The translations under genes and the position numbers were made by a program. From positions 1,861,001 to 1,925,000 of the forward strand of contig NZ_CP130322.1 in the NCBI RefSeq assembly GCF_033025475.1: a stretch of DNA of 64,000 bases. Reading direction: 5' to 3'. Position 1 is the stretch's first letter; each line of letters opens with the position of its first letter. The stretch comes from Sphingomonas sp. C3-2 (GTDB lineage: Bacteria; Pseudomonadota; Alphaproteobacteria; Sphingomonadales; Sphingomonadaceae). The notes beneath the pieces were generated by a model that did no database searches, was not told where the DNA came from, and saw only the letters and a program-made list of their open reading frames with translations. This document shows positions 21,004 through 28,942 of the stretch, piece by piece.

Positions 21004-22863
21004 ATGAAATATGTAACGCTCGGTCTCTTGCTCGCGGGTGTCTCCGCACCCGCATTCGCGGCCGATTCCGCCGATAACGAGATCCTCGTCACCGCCAGCC
21101 GCATCCCGCTCGCCGCGCGCGAGGTGGGGAGCGCGGTCACCATCGTCACCCAGGAAGACATCAAGGAAAGCCAGGCGCCCTTCGCCAAGGATCTGCTCCA
21201 GATGATCGCGGGCGTCCAGCTGACCACCGACCGCCCCGGCGACAATACCAATGTCAGCATCCGTGGATCGGACAATGATCAGGTGCTCTTCCTCATCGAC
21301 GGGATCGAGCTTGGCGATCCCAGCTCGACGAGCACGCAATATCAGTCCGATCACCTCGTCACGCGCGATATCGCGCGGATCGAGGTGCTGCGCGGCAATC
21401 AGAGCTCGCTTTATGGTTCGGACGCGATCGGCGGCGTGGTCAACATCATCACCCAGCGCGCGACCGAAGAAGGCATCTCGGTCAATGCCGAGGGCGAATA
21501 TGGCGCGCATGATACGCTGAACGGCGGCGCGTCGATCCTTGGCAAGAAGGGCGCGGTCGATTTCCGCCTCACCGCCACCGGCTATCAGCACAAAGGGCCC
21601 TCGCTCGCCGATCCCGCCACGGGCAGCGCAACCGAGCGCGACGAATATTGGCGCTACGGGTTCAGCGGGCGTCTGGGCGTCGCCGCGACCGACAATCTCG
21701 AACTCCAGCTGATCGGATTCTGGCAGGACGCGCATTCCGATCTCGACAACACCAATTCGGACAGCGCAAACACCGTGCGCAAGCGTGAATATGCCTATGC
21801 CGGGCAGGCGCGCTATGGCAGCGATGACGGGCATTTCCACGCCGATCTCACCGCCAGCCGCTATGTCGCGCGGCGCCTTTATTTCGGCAATTCCTACAAG
21901 CCCGAAGGCGATCTCTACAAGGGCACCAAGGACGTCGTCGCGCTCAACGCCAATTATGATTCCGGATCGTTCGTCAGCGTCGCCGCGGGCGTGAACAAGG
22001 AATGGGAAAAGAGTGATCAGGTCACCAACTATTCGGGCAATTTCGATGCGTCGGTGAACACCTCGGCGGTGTACGGCGAACTGGCGCTGCGCCCGCTCAA
22101 AAACCTCACCCTCACCGGCGCCGCGCGGGTGGACGATCACAGCCGTTTCGGGTCGTTCGACACCTATCGCGCTACCGCCGCCTATCTCATCACCGATGCG
22201 ATGTCGGCGGCCGATATCAAGCTGCGCGCGAGCTATGGCACCGGCGCCAAGGCGCCCGGGCTCTATCAGCTGTTCGATCCGCAATATGGCAATCCCAATC
22301 TCGAGGTCGAAACCTCGAAGGGCGGCGATGTCGGGTTCGACCTTGGTTTCGGTCAGGCCTTTACCGCGCAATTCTCCTATTTCTTCGCGCGCGTCCGCAA
22401 CGAGATCGTGTTCGACGGGTCGATCCCGCCCTATGGCGGCTATGGGCAGTTCGGCCGCACCAAAAAATCGGGCGTCGAGATCGGCATGACGGTGCGCCCC
22501 ACCAATTGGCTGTCGATCGCGCAGAGCTACACCTATCTCAAGGCGCGCGAGGATGGCGACGAGGACGGCGTCTATCTCGACATGGGGCGTCCGAAGAATT
22601 CGGGCAGCACCGCGGTCACCGTCACCCCCTATGACGGCGTCTCGCTCACCGGCCGCGCGCGTTATCGCAGCCGCAATGAATCGAGCTATGGTGGTGCCAC
22701 TGCGGGCTTTGCGGTCTTCGATCTGCTCGGATCATACCGGCTGAACGACACGGTCGAGCTTTATGCCCGCGTGCTCAACCTCTTCGACAAGCAGTATCAG
22801 ATGAGCTTCGGCAAGAACACGCTGGGCGCCAGCGCCTATGGCGGCGTCCGCCTCAGCTTCTGA
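21004..22863 (+). CDS. btuB: TonB-dependent vitamin B12 outer-membrane receptor BtuB
   Basis: This 619-residue TonB-dependent receptor imports corrinoids across the outer membrane. The ATG at 21004 starts a signal peptide (MKYVTLGLLLAGVSAPAFA), and a TonB box follows in NEILVTASR. The plug domain includes SIRGSDNDQVLFLIDGIEL and the IEVLRGNQSSLYGSDAIGGVVNI block. The beta-barrel ends with Phe. A longer open frame back to 20875 runs through the riboswitch leader and is not used. A cobalamin riboswitch upstream and btuFCD downstream fix the substrate as cobalamin or a precursor. Confidence 0.96.
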   Translation: MKYVTLGLLLAGVSAPAFAADSADNEILVTASRIPLAAREVGSAVTIVTQEDIKESQAPFAKDLLQMIAGVQLTTDRPGDNTNVSIRGSDNDQVLFLIDGIELGDPSSTSTQYQSDHLVTRDIARIEVLRGNQSSLYGSDAIGGVVNIITQRATEEGISVNAEGEYGAHDTLNGGASILGKKGAVDFRLTATGYQHKGPSLADPATGSATERDEYWRYGFSGRLGVAATDNLELQLIGFWQDAHSDLDNTNSDSANTVRKREYAYAGQARYGSDDGHFHADLTASRYVARRLYFGNSYKPEGDLYKGTKDVVALNANYDSGSFVSVAAGVNKEWEKSDQVTNYSGNFDASVNTSAVYGELALRPLKNLTLTGAARVDDHSRFGSFDTYRATAAYLITDAMSAADIKLRASYGTGAKAPGLYQLFDPQYGNPNLEVETSKGGDVGFDLGFGQAFTAQFSYFFARVRNEIVFDGSIPPYGGYGQFGRTKKSGVEIGMTVRPTNWLSIAQSYTYLKAREDGDEDGVYLDMGRPKNSGSTAVTVTPYDGVSLTGRARYRSRNESSYGGATAGFAVFDLLGSYRLNDTVELYARVLNLFDKQYQMSFGKNTLGASAYGGVRLSF

Positions 22864-22881
22864 TCCTTCCCTGCTTCCCCC

Positions 22882-22920
22882 GGCGCCGCGCGATTTTTAT
22901 CGAAAAGATCGCGCGGCGCC
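22882..22920 (+). terminator. Long GC hairpin between btuB and the next gene (attenuator or RNA-stability element)
   Basis: A perfect 13-bp inverted repeat (GGCGCCGCGCGAT at 22882-22894 with its complement at 22908-22920) encloses an AT-rich loop that can extend the stem. No T run follows, so it is not a standard terminator. It may protect the btuB message or reduce read-through into the transport genes. Confidence 0.5.
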
Positions 22921-22938
22921 ACCCGGAGACCCTAAGCC

Positions 22939-23517
22939 ATGCCGCACCCCATTGCCGTAGAGCACAAGACCGCCGAGGACGGCCGCGTCCTCGCCGAATT
23001 TTGGCCGCTTCCCACCGATCAGGCCTTTCTCGAAACGCTGTTTCGCGATCTGTTCGAAAATCACTGGCACCAGCTTACCTTCGGCCCGATGGTCGAAGGC
23101 GGCGCCTATGAACTGCGCTGCCCCGGCGCGCCCCAATCGATCACCGTCAGCGGCGGCTATTTCACCGTCCATTGGGGATCGGGCGGGCATTTCCATCTGT
23201 GCATCGGCGAAAATCGCGGATCGCCCGAAAATCCCACCCCGCCCGAACTGATCGCGCATCGCCGCCCCGGCCGGGTCTGGCTCGAACGCGGGCTCGACCG
23301 CGCGGGCCATCCCGTCACCTGGTCGCTGCGCGCGGTGAACGGGCGCGGCGAATCGACGATCGCGATCTTCTTTCCCAATCCCTTCCTCACCCCGGACGAC
23401 GGGATCGCCGAGACCCCCGATTTCGGCCGTCTCGCGCTCTGGCAGCTGGTACTCGAACGCTATGCCGGCACCCTGCCCGATGGGCGCGACAGGCTCGGCA
23501 AGGGGTTCGGCAAGTGA
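22939..23517 (+). CDS. Unknown protein of B12 operon (192 aa), His-rich central motif
   Basis: I cannot name this family with confidence. The 192-residue protein has no signal peptide and no membrane helix. It begins MPHPIAVEHKTAEDGRVL and contains FWPLPTDQAFLETLFRDLF, an aromatic/histidine cluster GGHFHLCIGENRG around residues 86-98, and a C-terminal FFPNPFLTPDDG. It lies between btuB and btuF. Its stop overlaps the GTG of btuF by 4 bases, so it is co-translated with the corrinoid transporter and sits under the riboswitch. A role in corrinoid or cobalt handling is inferred only from this position. The histidine cluster could bind a metal. Confidence 0.75.
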   Translation: MPHPIAVEHKTAEDGRVLAEFWPLPTDQAFLETLFRDLFENHWHQLTFGPMVEGGAYELRCPGAPQSITVSGGYFTVHWGSGGHFHLCIGENRGSPENPTPPELIAHRRPGRVWLERGLDRAGHPVTWSLRAVNGRGESTIAIFFPNPFLTPDDGIAETPDFGRLALWQLVLERYAGTLPDGRDRLGKGFGK

Positions 23518-24365
23518 ACCCGCGCCGGGCGATCGCACTGTTTGGCGCGGTCCTCGGGCTCTTTTCCGCATCGGCAATCGCCGCCCCGGTGCGGGTCGCC
23601 TCTTACGGCCTGTGCGCCGACCAGATGGTGCTGATGCTCGCCCCGCGCGCGCAGATCGCCGCCGTGTCGCCACAGGCCACCGGGCCCTTGTCGCATTATG
23701 CGGCGCGCGCGCGTGGTATCCCCGCCACGCGCGGTTCGGCCGAGGAAATCCTCGCATCGGGCGCAAGGCTTCTGGTGACGAGCGACATGATGGACAAGCG
23801 CACCATGGCGGCGCTCGACCGGTTCGGAATCGCGGTGCTGCCGCTCCCCTTCGCCAATGACTGGGCGGAAATCGCGGCGATGACGCGCGATGTTGCTAAG
23901 GCGCTGGGCCGGCCCGAACGCGGTGAGGCGGTGCTCACCGACATGCGCGCTACGCTTGCCGCTGCCCGCCCGTCCGAGCCGCGCGCGCACTGGCCGACCA
24001 TCATCTATTACCGCCCCGATGGCGGCGGCGCGGGGGAAGGCACCTTTGTCGATGCCGCACTCCAGGCGGCGGGCTACCGCAATCTGCAGGCCGAATGGGG
24101 CCCGCCCGGCTGGGGCGGGGTGCCGCTCGAACGCGTGATCGGCGCGCCGCCCTCCGCCTTTGCCGTCAGCTATTTCGACGGGGCCGCGCCCAGCAGCACG
24201 GTGCTGCGGCGCAATCCGCTGCTCTGGGGCAAGGCACAGCACCGGCCGATCCTCTCCGTCCCCGGAAAATACTGGAATTGCGGCAGCCCGCTGCTGGCCG
24301 AGGCGGTCAAATGGCTCGCCGCACAGCGCGCCCCGCTGCGCGCGCGCATGACGGGAGGCGCATGA
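23514..24365 (+). CDS. btuF: Corrinoid ABC transporter periplasmic binding protein (BtuF-like)
   Basis: The GTG at 23514 overlaps the previous stop and starts a signal peptide (ALFGAVLGLFSASAIA). The 283-residue mature-type protein is a cluster A/TroA-fold periplasmic binding protein with VASYGLCADQMVLML, RGSAEEILASGARLLVTSD and a C-terminal SVPGKYWNCGSPLLAEAV segment. It should deliver corrinoid to BtuC in the periplasm. BtuC starts with a 4-base overlap. Assignment to B12 rather than siderophore depends on the riboswitch, btuB and cob neighbours. Confidence 0.88.
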   Translation: MNPRRAIALFGAVLGLFSASAIAAPVRVASYGLCADQMVLMLAPRAQIAAVSPQATGPLSHYAARARGIPATRGSAEEILASGARLLVTSDMMDKRTMAALDRFGIAVLPLPFANDWAEIAAMTRDVAKALGRPERGEAVLTDMRATLAAARPSEPRAHWPTIIYYRPDGGGAGEGTFVDAALQAAGYRNLQAEWGPPGWGGVPLERVIGAPPSAFAVSYFDGAAPSSTVLRRNPLLWGKAQHRPILSVPGKYWNCGSPLLAEAVKWLAAQRAPLRARMTGGA

Positions 24366-25375
24366 TGCAGAACCCGCCTGCCCATGCGCACGATCTGCGC
24401 CTCAACCTCTTTCTGCTGCTTTTGCTCACCGCGCTGATGCTGGCCTCGCTGCGCATCGGCTATGTCGTCATCCCCACGAACGATCTCGTCGCCGGCGCCT
24501 TTGGGCTGGCGGATGAACCCACCGTCACCATCGTCCAGCAACTGCGCATGCCGCGCATGCTGCTCGCGGTGCTGCTCGGCGCGTCGCTCGGCGGGGCGGG
24601 GGCGATGCTCCAGGGCATATTGCACAATCCGCTCGCCGAACCCGGAACGCTGGGGATCACCGGCGCGGCCAGCCTCGGCGCGGTCATCGCGATCTATTTC
24701 GGGCTGATGGCGATCCATCCGCTGCTGCTGCCGCTCTGCGCCATGGCGGGCGGCGCGGCGGCGACCGCGCTCCTTCTCGTCGCCGCGCGGCGCCGGGCGT
24801 CGACGCTCACGCTCATCCTTACCGGGGTCGGCATTGGCGGGGTATCGGTGGCGCTCACCTCGCTCGCGATGAACCTTTCGCCCAATCCCTGGGCGGTCAG
24901 CGAAATCGCGATGTGGCTGCTGGGTTCGGTGCGCGATCGCACCTTTGCCGAGGTCTGGCTTGCCGCGCCCTTCATCCTTGCGGGCATGGCGATGCTGCTC
25001 GCCGCCGCCCCCGCGCTCAACAGCCTGTCCCTGGGGGAGGAAGCCGCACGCAGCCTCGGGCTCGATGTTCAGCGGACGCGCTGGCTCGCGATCACCGGCA
25101 CCAGCCTTGCGGTGGGCGCGGGCGTCGCGGTGGCAGGATCGGTCGGCTTTGTCGGGCTGATGGTGCCGCATCTCCTCCGCCCGCTCGTCGATCATGTCCC
25201 CAGCCGGCTGGTCCTGCCCAGCATGCTCGGCGGCGCGGCGCTGGTGCTCGCGGCGGATATCCTCATCCGGCTGATCGCGGTCGGCCCCGAATTGCAGCTC
25301 GGCGTGCTCACCTCGCTCATCGGCACGCCCTTCTTCCTCTATCTCGTCCACCATCTGCGAAAGGCCATGACATGA
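24362..25375 (+). CDS. btuC: Corrinoid ABC transporter permease (FecCD/BtuC family)
   Basis: This 337-residue integral membrane protein has about nine to ten hydrophobic segments. It carries the FecCD hallmarks LRMPRMLLAVLLGASLGGAG near residue 60, LAEPGTLGITGAASLGAV and GSVGFVGLMVPHLLRPLVDH. The ATG at 24362 overlaps the btuF stop (a second ATG follows at 24365). The stop overlaps the btuD start. It forms the inner-membrane channel for corrinoid import. Confidence 0.94.
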   Translation: MMQNPPAHAHDLRLNLFLLLLLTALMLASLRIGYVVIPTNDLVAGAFGLADEPTVTIVQQLRMPRMLLAVLLGASLGGAGAMLQGILHNPLAEPGTLGITGAASLGAVIAIYFGLMAIHPLLLPLCAMAGGAAATALLLVAARRRASTLTLILTGVGIGGVSVALTSLAMNLSPNPWAVSEIAMWLLGSVRDRTFAEVWLAAPFILAGMAMLLAAAPALNSLSLGEEAARSLGLDVQRTRWLAITGTSLAVGAGVAVAGSVGFVGLMVPHLLRPLVDHVPSRLVLPSMLGGAALVLAADILIRLIAVGPELQLGVLTSLIGTPFFLYLVHHLRKAMT

Positions 25376-26169
25376 CGATCCTTACCGTCGACGCCTGTTC
25401 GGTGCCGCTGGCGCAGAAGAATATCCTCAGCGATGTCGGCTTCTCCGCCACCAGCGGCAATTTGATCGGGCTGGTCGGCCCCAATGGCGCGGGCAAGTCG
25501 ACATTGGTGCGCGCGGTGGCGGGCTTGCTGCCGCTGAGTGAAGGCCGTGTCCTGCTCGACGGCGCCGATGTTCATGCGCTCCCCCGGCGCGAAGCCGCAC
25601 GGCGGATCTCCTATCTGCCGCAGGGCGATACCGTGCACTGGCCGCTTTCGGTCGAAAATATCGTCCGGCTCGGGCGCACCCCCTATCAGGCGGGCTTTGC
25701 GCGTACCACGCCGGGCGATGCGGCCGCGGTAGCGCGCGCGATGGCGCGCACCGGCGTCGCCGCCATGGCGGATCGTGACGTCACCCGCCTTTCGGGGGGC
25801 GAGCGCGCGCGGGTTCTGCTCGCCCGCGCGCTCGCGGTCGAGGCACCCGTTCTCCTCGCCGATGAGCCGATGGGCGCGCTCGATCCCAGCTACAGCCTCA
25901 CCATCATGGAATTGCTGCGTGCCGAGGCCGCGCGCGGAACGCTCGTCATCGTCGTGCTCCACGATCTCGTGCTCGCCAGTCGCTTCTGTGATCGGCTGAT
26001 CGTGCTCGTGAATGGCCGGTTGGTCCGGGACGGCGCGCCGATGGACGTGCTCGGCAACGCTGAAATCAGGCGCTTCTACGGCGTCACCGGCCATTATGGC
26101 CACCATGACGGCGAAGCCTTTGTCCTTCCCTGGAAACCCGTTTCCGCCCGCACGGCGGAACTTGTATGA
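25372..26169 (+). CDS. btuD: Corrinoid ABC transporter ATP-binding protein (BtuD-like)
   Basis: This 265-residue ABC ATPase has Walker A GPNGAGKS (about 36-43), Q-loop SYLPQGDTVHWPL, signature LSGGERARV, Walker B VLLADEPMGALD and switch histidine VLHDLVLA. The C-terminal tail has a histidine-rich VTGHYGHHDGEAF stretch. The ATG at 25372 overlaps the btuC stop by 4 bases. It powers corrinoid import with BtuC. Confidence 0.94.
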   Translation: MTILTVDACSVPLAQKNILSDVGFSATSGNLIGLVGPNGAGKSTLVRAVAGLLPLSEGRVLLDGADVHALPRREAARRISYLPQGDTVHWPLSVENIVRLGRTPYQAGFARTTPGDAAAVARAMARTGVAAMADRDVTRLSGGERARVLLARALAVEAPVLLADEPMGALDPSYSLTIMELLRAEAARGTLVIVVLHDLVLASRFCDRLIVLVNGRLVRDGAPMDVLGNAEIRRFYGVTGHYGHHDGEAFVLPWKPVSARTAELV

Positions 26170-26236
26170 CCCCGCACCCCTATCGGAGCCGCCTTGTGAC
26201 CCATCTCCTTGCCACCGCCTTTCGGAACACCCGCCC

Positions 26237-26644
26237 ATGCTGACCCGCGTCGAAGACGGCCCCGCTGTCGTGGCCTGCAACACCTGCCGTTTTTCGGCGG
26301 ACAAGACCAATGGTCCCGATGGCCGCCGGGGCGGCGCGCATATGGTCGATGCGCTGCGCGCGGCCAAGGCCGCCGATCCGCGCTTTGACAAGGTCGCGGT
26401 GCAGGAAATGCCGTGCCTGTTCGCGTGCAGCCGCGCCTGCACCATCCATCTGCGCGCGCCCGACAAGGTGGGCTATGTGCTCGGCGGATTCGAACCGGGG
26501 GCGGACGCCGCGCAGGCGATCCTCGAATATGCCGCGCTCTATGCCGACAGCGATTTCGGCCGTGTGCCCTTTGCCGACTGGCCCGAAGGCGTGAAGGGGC
26601 ATTTCATCACGCGCACGCCCCCCGCTGGATTTGTCGCCGAATGA
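26237..26644 (+). CDS. DUF1636 family metal-binding (ferredoxin-like) protein
   Basis: This 135-residue cytoplasmic protein has a cysteine pattern typical of DUF1636/COG5469: Cys14 and Cys17 in ACNTCRF, then Cys60, Cys64 and Cys68 in MPCLFACSRAC. It ends with a GYVLGGFEPGADAAQ helix and a C-terminal region RVPFADWPEGVKGHF. The fold is probably thioredoxin-like ferredoxin, able to hold an iron-sulfur cluster or another metal. Function is unproven. It follows btuD by 67 bases, and its stop overlaps the cobT ATG by 4 bases. Members often occur in B12 gene clusters, so an electron-transfer or reductase-support role in corrinoid processing is plausible. Confidence 0.85.
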   Translation: MLTRVEDGPAVVACNTCRFSADKTNGPDGRRGGAHMVDALRAAKAADPRFDKVAVQEMPCLFACSRACTIHLRAPDKVGYVLGGFEPGADAAQAILEYAALYADSDFGRVPFADWPEGVKGHFITRTPPAGFVAE

Positions 26645-27663
26645 CGCGCGCCTTCGCCGATCCGGCCGCTTTTTCCGATGCGCTGCGCCATTTGCCCGGC
26701 GCCGATGAGGCGGCGGCCATGGCGGCGCGCGCGCGCCAGGCCGTGCTCACCAAGCCGCTCGGCTCGCTCGGCCGGCTGGAGGATGTCGCCGTCCAGCTCG
26801 CCGGCTGGCAGGGGCGCGAATGCCCGCAGCTGGGTCATGTGCGCACCGTCATTTTTGCCGGCAATCACGGCGTCGCGGCGCGCGGCGTCAGCGCCTATCC
26901 CGCCGAAGTGACCGCCCAGATGGTCGCCAATTTCGAGGCGGGTGGGGCTGCGATCAATGCGCTCGCCGCCGCCAATGGCATGGAACTGGTCGTCGTCCCG
27001 CTCGATCTCGATCGCCCGACGCGCGATTTCACGCACGCTCCCGCGATGGACCCCGAGGAATGCCTAGCCGCGCTCAATGCTGGCGCGGCGGCGGTGGAGG
27101 GCGATCTCGATCTGCTCACCATCGGCGAAATGGGGATCGCCAATTCCACCGCCGCCGCCGCGCTCTGCGCCGCCAGCCTTGGCGGTGCGGTTTCTGGATG
27201 GACGGGGCCGGGCACTGGGCTCGACGGTGCGGGCGTCGCCGCCAAGATCGCGGTGATCGAACAGGCGCTCGCGCATCATGCATTGGGTGACGACGCCACC
27301 CCGTTCGAGATTCTCTGCGCGCTGGGCGGGCGCGAAATTGCCGCCATGGCGGGTGCGGTGGTTGCGGCGCGCCGCCGCCGCGTTCCCGTGGTGGTCGATG
27401 GTTTTATCAGCTGCGCGGCGCTCGCGCCGCTCCTCCGCGCCGCGCCCGATATCGCGGCGCACTGCATCGCGGGCCATGTCTCGGCCGAACCGGGGCATGC
27501 CGCGCTGTTGCAGGCGCTTGGCCTTCAGCCCCTGCTCGCGCTCGGCATGCGGCTGGGCGAAGGCAGCGGCGCGGCGCTTGCGGTCGGGATCATCCGCTCG
27601 GCGGTCGCCGTCCATAACGGCATGGCGACCTTTGCCGAGGCGGGGATCGCAACCGCGTCATGA
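26641..27663 (+). CDS. cobT: Nicotinate-nucleotide--dimethylbenzimidazole phosphoribosyltransferase
   Basis: This enzyme makes alpha-ribazole phosphate, the activated lower ligand of B12. The 340-residue protein starts at the ATG at 26641. It has KPLGSLGRLEDVAVQLAGWQ, FAGNHGVAARGVSAYP, TIGEMGIANST, TGPGTGLDG, GHVSAEPGH and the catalytic glutamate in MRLGEGSGAALA. It is coupled to the DUF1636 gene upstream and the phosphatase gene downstream by 4-base overlaps. Confidence 0.97.
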   Translation: MTRAFADPAAFSDALRHLPGADEAAAMAARARQAVLTKPLGSLGRLEDVAVQLAGWQGRECPQLGHVRTVIFAGNHGVAARGVSAYPAEVTAQMVANFEAGGAAINALAAANGMELVVVPLDLDRPTRDFTHAPAMDPEECLAALNAGAAAVEGDLDLLTIGEMGIANSTAAAALCAASLGGAVSGWTGPGTGLDGAGVAAKIAVIEQALAHHALGDDATPFEILCALGGREIAAMAGAVVAARRRRVPVVVDGFISCAALAPLLRAAPDIAAHCIAGHVSAEPGHAALLQALGLQPLLALGMRLGEGSGAALAVGIIRSAVAVHNGMATFAEAGIATAS

Positions 27664-28229
27664 CCGCCTTTCTCCTCCATCTGATGCGCCACGGCACGCC
27701 CGAACAGCCGGGCCGCCTCCACGGCCATAATGACGTCGCGCTGGCTCCCAGGGCCGAAATCTCGTGCCTGGAACAGGCGCGGCTGGTCGAGTTCGATCGT
27801 CTCGTCACCTCCGATCTGGCGCGCGCGGGGGACTGCGCACGCGCCATCGGAGAGGAGCGGGGGATGGCGCCCCTGATCGATCCGCGCTGGCGTGAACTTG
27901 ATTTCGGCGTCTGGAACGGTTGCGCCCCGGCCGAGGTCGATCAGACCCGGCTCACCGCCTTCTGGGCCGATCCCGACGCCAGTCCGCCCCCCGGCGGCGA
28001 AAGCTGGTCGGCGCTTTGCGCGCGCGTGGCGGTGGCGATCGGCGCGCTTGAGCCGCATTCAACGCTGGTCGTTTGCCACGGCGGCGCGATGCGCGCCGCG
28101 CTTGCCGGCTTGTGCGGCTTTTCGGTCGCGCAGGGCTGGGCGTTCGATCTGCCCTATGCCGCCATGCTGTCGCTGCGCGTCTGGCCGGGGGAGCGCCCGA
28201 TGGCGCAGATCGTCGGGCTCTGGCCATGA
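27660..28229 (+). CDS. cobC: Histidine phosphatase, probable alpha-ribazole-5'-phosphate phosphatase (CobC)
   Basis: This 189-residue protein of the phosphoglycerate-mutase-like family has the phospho-acceptor His in LLHLMRHGTPEQPG, then TSDLARAGDCARA, the DPRWRELDFGVWNG block and the second His in LVVCHGGAMRA. It would remove the 5' phosphate from alpha-ribazole phosphate or cobalamin 5'-phosphate. It is placed between cobT and cobS, with 4-base overlaps on both sides, which supports this role over a general phosphatase. Confidence 0.9.
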   Translation: MTAFLLHLMRHGTPEQPGRLHGHNDVALAPRAEISCLEQARLVEFDRLVTSDLARAGDCARAIGEERGMAPLIDPRWRELDFGVWNGCAPAEVDQTRLTAFWADPDASPPPGGESWSALCARVAVAIGALEPHSTLVVCHGGAMRAALAGLCGFSVAQGWAFDLPYAAMLSLRVWPGERPMAQIVGLWP

Positions 28230-28942
28230 AGCCCCTCATCCTCGCGCTCCAGTTCCTGACGCGGATCCCGCTCCCGCGCGTTGAGGCCAGCGCCGATGAT
28301 TTTGCGCGCGCGATGCGCTGGTTTCCCGCCGCCGGGCTGGTGGTCGGCGGTTGCGTCGCGGGGGCGGCGTTTCTCGGCAATTATATCGGCCCGTGGCAGG
28401 GCGCGCTTGCCGGGCTCGTCGCGTGGGTCATCGTCACCGGCGGGCTGCATCTCGACGGGCTCGCCGATCTGGTCGATGCGCGCGGTGCGGCGCATGGGGA
28501 CAAGACCCGTTTTCTCGAGGTTCTGGCCGATCCGCATATCGGCAGCTTCGGCGTCATGGCGATCGTTCTGCAGATGCTCGCCAAGCTCGTCCTGGTCCAC
28601 GCCGCGGTGCTCGGGCAGCACTGGCTCGCGCTTATCCTCATTCCGTTCGCCGCGCGGATCGCGCCGCTGGTCTGGACGCGCTGGCTCCCCCCGCTCCATC
28701 AGGGGCTTGCCGCGCGCTTCCGTCATGGCGTCAGCCTGCCGGCAATCCTTGTCTGGGGGCTTGCCCTTGCTGCGGCCGGCTGGTTCGTGCCTGCGCTCTG
28801 GGCGGGTTTCCCGCTGATCGCGGCGGGCTATTACTGGTTCCGCACCCAGTTGGGCGGGATTTCGGGCGATTGCCACGGCGCCGGCATCGAACTGCTCGAA
28901 ACGCTGCTCTTAATCGCCCTGATTGCCACGCGCCTCGGCTGA
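28226..28942 (+). CDS. cobS: Adenosylcobinamide-GDP ribazoletransferase (cobalamin synthase)
   Basis: This membrane enzyme joins AdoCbi-GDP and alpha-ribazole. The 238-residue protein has QFLTRIPLPR near the start, the HLDGLADLVDA metal-binding motif with DPHIGSFGVMA, and six or so hydrophobic segments. It ends with GGISGDCHGAGIEL, the typical C-terminal motif. The ATG at 28226 overlaps the phosphatase stop. Its last 33 bases overlap the end of cobQ on the other strand. Confidence 0.96.
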   Translation: MKPLILALQFLTRIPLPRVEASADDFARAMRWFPAAGLVVGGCVAGAAFLGNYIGPWQGALAGLVAWVIVTGGLHLDGLADLVDARGAAHGDKTRFLEVLADPHIGSFGVMAIVLQMLAKLVLVHAAVLGQHWLALILIPFAARIAPLVWTRWLPPLHQGLAARFRHGVSLPAILVWGLALAAAGWFVPALWAGFPLIAAGYYWFRTQLGGISGDCHGAGIELLETLLLIALIATRLG

